From: Acidimicrobiia bacterium
Lineage (GTDB): Bacteria; Actinomycetota; Acidimicrobiia; Spongiisociales; UBA5794
Direction: 5' to 3'
Length of the DNA stretch: 10,766 bases
Assembly (NCBI GenBank): GCA_013001485.1
Contig: JABDMN010000048.1
Coordinates: 1-10,766, forward strand
Shown here: piece after piece, positions 9,301 to 10,766 of the stretch
Layout of the letters: every line of letters starts with the position of its first letter
Numbering within the stretch: the stretch's first letter is position 1
Made by a program: the position numbers and the translations under genes
Notes under the pieces: generated by a model
The model's input: only the letters and a program-made list of their open reading frames with translations
Database searches by the model: none
What the model was told of the DNA's origin: nothing

Positions 9301-10766
9301 CACGTTCCGGGATGAGTTCAACGCTCAGACCTATTCGGAAACGGACGGGACTGAGGATTGGAGTACGAGTCCGTGGGTGGAGGTCGGTGAGGCTGATGGT
9401 GCTCTGGCCGGGGCGTGGCAGGTGGCTGATGATTCTCCGCCGGCTGCTGGTCCGTTTGGGTTGTACAAGACGGGGACCAAGAACGTCGGCATTGCCCGAT
9501 TGGTGGATCTTGATCCGGCGTCTTATGCGGATGCGTCGCTGAGTTTCAAGTACCGGCGCAATGGGATGATTCCGGCCAACACGATTCTGGTGCAGGTGTC
9601 GACCACCGGACTGGCGGGCCCGTGGACCAATCTGTTCATCATCGATGGTGGGCCGGGCGGTCTGGTCGATCCCGCCTACCTTGATTCACCGGTCATCGAC
9701 CTACGCAATCACCGGTCAGCGACTACGGCGATTCGGTTCTATCACACCGGGGCGAATGACTTCGATGTCGGCCGCTACATCATGTTCGACGATGTCGAGG
9801 TGAATGCCATCGAGCGGGTGCCGGCGTCGGCTGCGGGTGGGGCGCCCCCGACACTGGCTACCGGGTATGACTTGTATCCGGGTGAGTCGATCACCGTCAC
9901 CTGGCAGGTGACGGTTGATGCTCCGGCGGGGGTGTCGCAGGTGGAGAACACGGCTTCGGTGACTACGGATCAGGAGACGACACCGGAGAGTGCGGGTCCG
10001 GTGATTGATGTGGTGGCGAATCGGGATCCGGTTGCGGTTGATGATGGGCCGGGAGTGGGGTTTTCCACGACTGAGGATGTGGCTTCCTATGCGACTGGGA
10101 ATGTGTTGTCGAATGATTCTGATCCGGATAGTGACCCGCTCACGGTTGATTCCTTCGATGCCACCTCCACCGGTGGCGGCACAGTGTCTTATAACGGGGA
10201 CGGCACGTTTGATTACACCCCGGTGGGGGATTGGAACGGGAATGACACCTTCACCTACACCCTGGATGATGGCCGGTCGGGCTCGGCAACGGCCACGGTG
10301 ACGATCGCGGTCACTGCGGTCAACGATCCTCCGTCGTTTACCGGTGGTGGCAATGTGACGGTGGCGGAGGATTCGGGGGCGTATTCGGCGGGGTGGGCTT
10401 CGAGTATCAGTGAGGGACCGGCTGATGAGTCTTGGCAGACGGTGGGTTTCAATGTCACCGGTAATACCAACCCGGGTTTGTTCTCGTCTGCTCCTGCGGT
10501 CAACGCGGCTGGCACGCTGACCTTCACTCCGGCGGGTAACGCTAATGGTTCAGCTGATATCACGATCGAAGCTCAGGACAATGGTGGTGGAGACGATACG
10601 TCGCCCGCAGTGGTGTTCACGATCACGGTCACTGCTGAGAACGACCCGCCGGTGCTGGATGCGGTGGGTGATCAGAGCACTGATGAGTTGGTCAACCTGA
10701 GCTTCACCGCGACGGCGTCTGATCTGAATGACACTCCCGCCAACTTGTTGACGTTCAGCCTGAGTG
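191..10766 (+). CDS. Giant secreted multidomain adhesin-like protein (3' partial)
   Basis: One frame stays open from TTG 191 to the window edge, at least 3525 codons. I read it line by line and met no stop. Domain order by residue: signal peptide 1-41; DUF2341 about 62-166; LamG-type lectin fold about 173-393; cadherin-like domain about 407-481; repeat module A 482-1130, B 1138-1782; He_PIG Ig domain 1787-1878; beta-propeller-like region 1880-2136; module C 2138-2775; Ig domains 2779-2873 and 2874-2967; DUF11 2973-3276, split by an inserted domain 3038-3215; cadherin-like domains 3277-3379 and 3380-3485; start of another from 3486. The composition is rich in Asp, Gly, Thr, Val and Asn, as in extracellular beta-rich proteins. 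The only cysteines I noticed are ten, paired inside the modules. The role is probably adhesion, matrix formation or glycan binding at the surface, inferred from domain types; no enzyme motif was found. It is translationally linked to the upstream sensor kinase. The C-terminal anchor or secretion signal is not in view, so the mode of cell attachment is unknown. Confidence 0.93.
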   Translation, partial: MTLRDRLHKAEHERTRVWALFLAFGTFVSQVIFFTPNVALADVPVATPDGYSVVQDGSLIVDWWDADWTKRREIVFNNGASGSDLDDFPVLVTIPATFDYGQTQGVGQDLRFIDATGAPLSHEIEVWNPGGESFVWVKVLRIDAGSTTDSIWMYYGNPVALDRQDKAGVWSNGYVGVWHFDEDPSGGAGSIKDSTSYANHGDPYNMDGSNLQPGVIGTGLQFDGIAPPNADYVRVASSGADELAITGTQLTLEAWARQTGDTSDWSVIIGRQLGSASGDSYTLATKWDAPDRPVIIAPDAVEGPGDLPVNTWRYLAGVRDGTNLTLYAAGSQVGQLTGLGTSISTDVNDVLIGAGENDATAMPDEPWLGQLDEVRISDVARSADWVRAQNLSMTGVFGPLGAEESAPAVDGVLGNDNDLEDNPLTAIIVSPPTHALGFTFRDDGTFIYTPDTGYSGPDSFDYKVQDGEGDSNTVTVTISVVGGISGRVFEDIDGNLLNGGESISDTDNPVVVGATVHIYADDGTTPDAPDAGDTPVLGSPFTTGPAGFYTSGSLSDGKYWVVVDSKTVPASQELTESQANIWAEQTYGWVGSLCADGAGGTGGPSPSNGCFGGRRANQSDDLTTWHSGAEHIASAIISGGFEVPNVDFGFSFNAVTNTLAGDSRDDDGGAAGRIVQGSLRQFLTNANALAGANAMRFVPAEPTNQTVASNSWWQIDITTGLPQLTGADTTIDGRAYDRVDGTTILDTNTALLGANVAVGTEGAYTTPSLDPELELLIDAGLTYGLEIREGGVAVRHISIWRSGTVDIQVGFAGATFAGPTIEDNVIGTPPNEFDNSITRSGNHNIAIEDVDDSIISGNVIGYPEGTAVRVRSAADNTTIVGNEIRGAGQDGSWGLKQDAIGDGAPGLIVRGNLLTGNSGGGVDSWHEPGPYTIDHNTITNNGLGGVELAGVRLYTTGSTVEKNVITGNTGPGILVLSDRTGAETYPAAVDNRISRNEFGGNGGVAIDLLDNPAADSEHDEGDGVTLNDAASNSLEANNGLDYPVITAATTATVSGTSCASCEIEVYKAVAGAGDSSGPTNYGEGTEFVGTTAADGAGNWSLTGITTLTTSDKVSAIAIDGSNDTSEFGANMAVAAGSVAISGTVFEDAVGDALAVGAIGDGDNPVASGVTVHLYRDDADGIPDAGDISVGSDVTDGTGAYGFSALDSNDDYWVVVDSSTVPAFGGYNPTYVAADAVPDQTYGPAGSLCADPAAWGTTTSIGAVGPCYGGREVTIAGTAGSDNLGTWYSGAEHLALVDVGSGSVNDADFGFSFNVVVGRNPGVGGSAEQGSFDQFLQNANAVAGPNAMHFVPAGPTNAAAAGSAWWLLAPAGALTTINDADTTVDGTAYNTTGSVRDDNPAAVGTGGTVGVDAIALAQVPGSELQIDGRGIVIINDAAAGLVPHRSSVRALSITEAGAQAIRVNNISQVAPVADDLVFEDLIIGMPPVWQPQTLPTGTSAGIHLNATNRAIVRDSFIAWTNGRTLNIETSTDATVRGSEMRDTNEDVIDIYQGSSGTLFEENRVSGGLNWALDITDSSNTTLRNNTVDSAGDGVGQTGGVRLFGPGSTIDRNVFSNNNGPGIAIAGTYTTSPRTAGEAVITQNVFLNNDGLSIDLQAATEDNSLSGDGITANNGGALDADHGNQELDFPVITSAEESAGTTTVAGTACSGCTIEIYQAVGGTGDDDPPGSGTNYHGEGLAYLGSGVATGGTFSIEVAGLVVTDDVSATATDTGLGVTSEFGLNVEVVEGNDPPTFDQDLGDRTEGEGQTVSLPSPATDPDTDPLTYSATGLPPGLSINTGTGLISGIIAPESGGAYAVTITVDDTISGTDVDTFTWTVTKGIALISDIPATSNDLLTWFNPDDASPVTNEADIGTGTGTTTIKGLSSQPGTGTLYAAAGAQLGTVDGVTGAWSAVGAIGSGDGAQGTVLMNDINSLAFHPSTGDLYAVQNRTSGELDLLLRVDIATGGIVADAFGPGVDYVEIANIGARNEVQGMAIHPTTGVAYIATGDDGDSTSQRIATLDLTTGDTSGVGDTDPPILLGLAFTADNTLLGVGYDDAAPAEQYVYDIDISDASTSNPRRVDNGEGYQAMAAPVPLTAGIYGAVFEDQVGDALAGGSQIVGDAGNPMTPGVTVRLYRDNGSDPGDPDATDSFVSSTVTDAFGIFEFKGVPDDDYWVVVDSTTVAPNAGLNAPTFTQAGVWAEQTYGPAGAVGYDGVSTYSYTAARGPFYGGKQGGVSDAAATLLGAEHAAAVALVGTAVVNVDFGFSFNVVTTTDAATAPAVNGRSAQGSLDQFIRNANAVAGANAMRFVPSVAENDGTGSWWRIDYSAAPNPLQDMFDAGTVIDGTAFDAADGVTVVDSNAGFLGANAAGGLSVGTAPTPLPQVAKPELEIKDEGLRLSQTQAPLLPNNTEIRDLSIWGATTSVHALTGVSSLTGLVFDGNVIGTPPDAFVDPATVGPNYGLRVNRATGIQVTNNLIGFVNYSPVHLETSTSGATVTGNEIRGGGRTQSAWDGLLLWGTGDTIDGNLIADNGAMGIDLNATVGGHTIENNTVQNSGLLGAQTAGLRIKNHDNTVRFNVFQNNAGPGISVEGGAGAALRNLLSENEYTSNGGLSIDLALLAGADDLGDGVNPNDATTDVTHGNEGLDHPVITAAATTSVSGTACANCTIEVYRAVAGAGDTSGGIDYGEGVEFLASTVSDAGGAWTTAVAGLVVDDEVSAIAIDATNNTSEFGANAVVNAPPVLDPVGDKSVDELTLLSFTATATDPNAGDTLLFSLSGEPTGAAITGGGAFTWTPSEAQGPGDYTFDVVVTDDGVPNLADTETITVTVNEVNTPPGVTNPGNQTNDEGDVVFLAVAASDVDVPANVLTYSATGLPLGLTINEVTGEITGTVSYTAAGAYSVDVTVTDNGTPAPLFTTVNFGWTINDIVIPGIPLGITKVSDGGGSVLVGETIEYTITVTNTDIQKQTNFTVSDAVPAGTTYVASSTTVDYPASVIHTFRDEFNAQTYSETDGTEDWSTSPWVEVGEADGALAGAWQVADDSPPAAGPFGLYKTGTKNVGIARLVDLDPASYADASLSFKYRRNGMIPANTILVQVSTTGLAGPWTNLFIIDGGPGGLVDPAYLDSPVIDLRNHRSATTAIRFYHTGANDFDVGRYIMFDDVEVNAIERVPASAAGGAPPTLATGYDLYPGESITVTWQVTVDAPAGVSQVENTASVTTDQETTPESAGPVIDVVANRDPVAVDDGPGVGFSTTEDVASYATGNVLSNDSDPDSDPLTVDSFDATSTGGGTVSYNGDGTFDYTPVGDWNGNDTFTYTLDDGRSGSATATVTIAVTAVNDPPSFTGGGNVTVAEDSGAYSAGWASSISEGPADESWQTVGFNVTGNTNPGLFSSAPAVNAAGTLTFTPAGNANGSADITIEAQDNGGGDDTSPAVVFTITVTAENDPPVLDAVGDQSTDELVNLSFTATASDLNDTPANLLTFSLS
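374..688 (+). other. DUF2341 domain
   Basis: Residues about 62-166. The stretch opens with DWWDADWTKRREIVFNN and continues with 'DFPVLVTIP', 'GQDLRFIDATG', 'LSHEIEVWNPGG', 'FVWVKVLRIDAGSTTDSIWMYYGNP'. This is the classic DUF2341 pattern: a W..R..I..NN start, then a PVLV strand, D(I/L)RF, an EIE.W strand, VWVKV and a closing YYGN. DUF2341 is a non-catalytic domain found at the N-terminus of large secreted proteins, often directly before LamG as here. Its function is not established; a glycan- or surface-binding role is commonly supposed. Confidence 0.88.
707..1369 (+). other. LamG / concanavalin A-like lectin domain
   Basis: Residues about 173-393. Visible hallmarks are 'GVWHFDEDPSGG', 'DSTSYANHGDP', 'GTGLQFDG', 'DYVRVASS', 'TQLTLEAWAR', a central strand set with 'NTWRYLAGVRDGTNLTLYAAG', and the end 'WLGQLDEVRISDVARSADWVRAQ'. 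The W-H-F.E, F.G..DYV, (T/S)LEAW and G.LDEVRI..VARS motifs are those of the LamG_3 family. These jelly-roll beta-sandwiches typically bind carbohydrate or protein ligands through Ca2+-supported loops. Pairing with DUF2341 supports a binding head near the N-terminus. The ligand cannot be told from sequence. Confidence 0.88.
1409..1633 (+). other. Cadherin-like Ig domain
   Basis: Residues about 407-481. The core reads 'GVLGNDNDLEDNPLTAI', 'DDGTFIYTPDTGYSGPDSF', 'YKVQDGEGDSNTVTVTISV', the pattern of the tandem Ig/cadherin-like domains of bacterial giant adhesins (VLxND.D.D.DPL... G.F.YTP...G.DSF.Y...DG). The N-terminal strand normally present before GVLGND ('DDxYS..EDT') is missing and replaced by APAVD, so the domain starts slightly short straight after LamG. 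The D/N-rich turns are compatible with Ca2+ binding. It probably acts as a rigid spacer between the lectin head and module A. Confidence 0.75.
1634..3580 (+). repeat. Repeat module A (SdrD_B-like + beta-helix + CxxC domain)
   Basis: Residues 482-1130, first of three related units. Order: 'GGISGRVFEDIDGN' (start of an SdrD_B/Cna-B-like beta-sandwich); 'YWVVVDSKTV'; 'AEQTYGWVGSLC' with its partner 'NGCFGGR' (Cys codons 1970 and 2018); 'SGAEHIA'; 'VDFGFSFNAV'; 'QGSLRQFLTNANALAGANAM' at 2216-2275, a CSLREA-like motif that typically precedes right-handed beta-helices; 'TTIDGRAYD'; then a beta-helix with many N-x-(I/V) ladder turns such as 'GNVIG', 'GNEIRG', 'HNTITNN', 'KNVITGN', 'RNEFGGN'; then 'LDYPVITAA', 'SGTSCASCEIEVYKAV' (CxxC codons 3362-3373) and 'NDTSEFGAN'. 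Compared with modules B and C, its beta-sandwich is the most divergent (IDGNLLNGG rather than VGDALA.G). Beta-helix domains of this kind often bind or cleave polysaccharides, but I see no catalytic residues I could name. Confidence 0.88.
3602..5536 (+). repeat. Repeat module B (SdrD_B-like + beta-helix + CxxC domain)
   Basis: Residues 1138-1782, starting only 21 bases after module A. It repeats the same landmarks: 'ISGTVFEDAVGDALAVG', 'GVTVHLYRDD', 'DDYWVVVDSSTV', 'DQTYGPAGSLC' with 'GPCYGGR' (Cys codons 3932 and 3986), 'SGAEHLA', 'DADFGFSFNVV', 'QGSFDQFLQNANAVAGPNAM' at 4172, 'TTVDGTAYN', beta-helix, 'LDFPVITSA', 'AGTACSGCTIEIYQAV' (CxxC codons 5309-5320), 'TSEFGLN'. Its beta-helix is the odd one out: it lacks the 'NVIGTPP..F' and 'GNEIRG.G' segments shared by A and C, but shares with A the segment 'GGVRLFGPGSTIDRNVFSNN' (compare 'AGVRLYTTGSTVEKNVITGN' in A). 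The CSLREA-like Leu is Phe here (GSF). Confidence 0.88.
5549..5824 (+). other. He_PIG-type Ig domain
   Basis: Residues 1787-1878. 'NDPPTFDQDLGDRTEGEGQ', 'SPATDPDTDPLTYSATGLPPG', 'LSINTGTGLISGI', 'GGAYAVTITVDD' and 'FTWTV' form the standard He_PIG pattern (PP.F....D....EG..V.L...A.D.D.D.LTYSA.GLP.GL.I...TG.I.G......G.Y.V.I...D). Such domains are structural spacers in large bacterial surface proteins. Together with the following propeller-like region it separates module B from module C. It closely resembles the domain at 8810-9091 (shared 'YSATGLP.GL.IN..TG.I.G'). Confidence 0.85.
5828..6598 (+). other. Beta-propeller-like region between modules B and C
   Basis: Residues 1880-2136. At least four blade-like repeats are visible: 'IKGLSSQPGTGTLYAAAG'; 'INSLAFHPSTGDLYAVQN' followed by 'LLRVDIATGGIV'; 'VQGMAIHPTTGVAYIATG' followed by 'RIATLDLTTGDT'; and 'LLGLAFTADNTLLGVGYDD' followed by 'YVYDIDI'. 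The pattern (I..LAFHP.TG.LYA......L..VD..TG) is that of NHL/YVTN-type or DUF4394-like propellers. The count of blades is short of a usual six or seven, so it may be a small or degenerate propeller. Function unknown; propellers of this kind mediate protein or ligand binding. It occurs only here in the window and interrupts the otherwise serial modules. Confidence 0.65.
6602..8515 (+). repeat. Repeat module C (SdrD_B-like + beta-helix + CxxC domain)
   Basis: Residues 2138-2775, third unit. Landmarks: 'GIYGAVFEDQVGDALAGG', 'GVTVRLYRDNG', 'DDYWVVVDSTTV', 'AEQTYGPAGAVG' and 'GPFYGGK' (the two positions that are Cys in A and B are Gly at 6944 and Phe at 6992), 'GAEHAA', 'NVDFGFSFNVV', 'QGSLDQFIRNANAVAGANAM' at 7172, 'TVIDGTAFD', beta-helix with 'GNVIGTPPDAF', 'GNEIRGGG', 'ENNTVQNSG', 'LDHPVITAA', 'SGTACANCTIEVYRAVAG' (CxxC codons 8300-8311), 'NNTSEFGAN'. 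Internal distances match the other copies: module start to the CSLREA-like motif is 570 bases in B and C and 582 in A; that motif to CxxC is 1146, 1137 and 1128 bases in A, B and C. Confidence 0.88.
8525..8809 (+). other. Cadherin/Ig-like domain following module C
   Basis: Residues 2779-2873. 'NAPPVLDPVGDKSVDELTLL', 'FTATATDPNAGDTLLFSL', 'GGAFTWTPSEAQGPGDYTF', 'VVVTDDGVPNLADTETI', 'VTVNEVN' form the Ig-type unit often seen in long tandem arrays in surface proteins. The opening reappears at 10646 ('PPVLDAVGDQSTDELVNLSF'), showing that this domain type recurs later in the protein. A structural spacer is the likely role. Confidence 0.82.
8810..9091 (+). other. He_PIG-type Ig domain, second copy
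   Basis: Residues 2874-2967. 'TPPGVTNPGNQTNDEGDVV', 'AASDVDVPANVLTYSATGLP', 'GLTINEVTGEITGTV', 'AGAYSVDVTVTDNG', 'FGWTIND' follow the He_PIG pattern and resemble the domain at 5549-5824. It forms a hinge or spacer before the DUF11 region. Confidence 0.82.
9107..10018 (+). other. DUF11 domain interrupted by an inserted domain
   Basis: Residues 2973-3276. The N-terminal half is 'LGITKVSDGGGSVLVGETIE', 'YTITVTNTDIQKQTNFTVSD' and 'VPAGTTYVASSTTV' (to about 9280). The C-terminal half is 'ATGYDLYPGESITVTWQVTV', 'QVENTASVTTDQE' (from about 9857). DUF11 normally runs from 'K.......G..v.Yt.tvtN' through 'D.lP.G' to 'l.pGes.t.t..v.v....i.NtasV' in roughly 110 residues. Here about 180 residues sit between the two halves. 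DUF11 domains are Ig-like stalk repeats in secreted bacterial and archaeal proteins. Confidence 0.85.
9302..9835 (+). other. Jelly-roll-like domain nested in DUF11
   Basis: Residues about 3038-3215. It starts 'TFRDEFNAQTYSETDGTEDW' and continues with 'SPWVEVGEADG', 'GTKNVGIARLVDLDP', 'ADASLSFKYRRNGM', 'ILVQVSTTGLAGPWTNL', 'IDLRNHRSATTAIRFY' and 'IMFDDVEVNAI'. The alternating strand pattern, the DEFN..YS..DGT..W opening and the F(D/N)(D/N)V.(V/I) end resemble beta-sandwich (MAM or carbohydrate-binding jelly-roll-like) domains that accompany DUF11 in other large exoproteins. The ligand is unknown. Codon use here is richer in G and T than in the modules. Confidence 0.65.
10019..10327 (+). other. 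Cadherin-like Ig domain
   Basis: Residues 3277-3379. 'NRDPVAVDDGPGVGFSTTED', 'GNVLSNDSDPDSDPLTVDSF', 'GGGTVSYNGDGTFDYTP', 'GDWNGNDTFTYTLDDGRSGS', 'ATVTIAVTAVND' match the full bacterial cadherin-like tandem unit, including the acidic 'NDSDPDSDPLT' segment associated with Ca2+ binding between neighbouring domains. Unlike the domain at 1409-1633, the N-terminal strand is intact. Asp is mostly GAT (9 GAT against 2 GAC between 10019 and about 10203). Confidence 0.88.
10328..10645 (+). other. Cadherin/Ig-like domain
   Basis: Residues 3380-3485. 'PPSFTGGGNVTVAEDSGAYS', 'WASSISEGPADESWQTVGF', 'VTGNTNPGLFSSAPAVNAAG', 'LTFTPAGNANGSADITIEAQ', 'VVFTITVTAEND' form an Ig-like unit of the type in which 'G.G.a.i.i..qDng......s....fti.V..vND' recurs in giant adhesins. 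It is joined to its neighbours by the ND-PP linkers typical of tandem arrays. Confidence 0.82.
10646..10766 (+). other. Start of another Ig-like domain (cut by the window edge)
   Basis: Residues 3486-3525 of the giant protein. 'PPVLDAVGDQSTDELVNLSF' then 'TATASDLNDTPANLLTFSLS' repeats the opening of the domain at 8525-8809 at the protein level. It shows that the Ig array continues beyond the window. Confidence 0.8.

Noticed and set aside
9312..9542. A plus-strand Arg-rich short frame
   Set aside because: It lies inside the DUF11 insert in another frame; the Arg and Leu richness reflects the G-rich codons of that stretch, not a gene.

Overview
The window comes from a high-GC bacterium. Codon third positions are strongly G/C, and the genes belong to a two-component sensor system and a giant modular exoprotein. 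The lineage cannot be fixed from sequence alone. Actinomycetota (for example Acidimicrobiia) or Chloroflexota are plausible, because proteins combining DUF2341, LamG, SdrD_B-like, beta-helix and DUF11 domains are common there; this is inference.

Layout: bases 1-194 hold the last 63 codons of a sensor histidine kinase (G2-box region of the ATPase domain plus a tail). Everything after that, 191-10766, is one uninterrupted plus-strand reading frame with no stop codon. It starts at a TTG that overlaps the kinase TGA and runs off the right edge after at least 3525 codons (>350 kDa). There is no intergenic stretch and no RNA gene, mobile element or CRISPR array.

The giant protein begins with a Sec signal peptide. 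DUF2341, a LamG/concanavalin-like lectin fold and a cadherin-like Ig domain follow. The core is a module of about 640 residues present three times (1634-3580, 3602-5536, 6602-8515). Each copy has an SdrD_B/Cna-B-like beta-sandwich, a linker ending in a 'DFGFSFN' motif, a CSLREA-like 'QGSL/F..F..NANA' motif, a right-handed beta-helix, and a small domain with a CxxC pair ending in 'SEFG.N'. Copies 1 and 2 are nearly adjacent. Copies 2 and 3 are separated by a He_PIG Ig domain and a beta-propeller-like domain. After copy 3 come two Ig domains, a DUF11 domain split by an inserted jelly-roll-like domain, two cadherin-like domains and the start of a third. The C-terminus, with any cell-wall or membrane anchor, lies outside the window.

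How the parts fit: a very long secreted stalk of Ig-type domains carrying lectin-like and beta-helix domains suggests a surface adhesin, a biofilm-matrix protein or a polysaccharide-binding protein. The stop/start overlap implies that it is translated together with the sensor kinase. No catalytic site is evident. The most noteworthy signals are the triplicated module, the joint loss of one cysteine pair in copy 3, the mosaic relationship among copies, and a marked change in base and codon use after about 9.1 kb.
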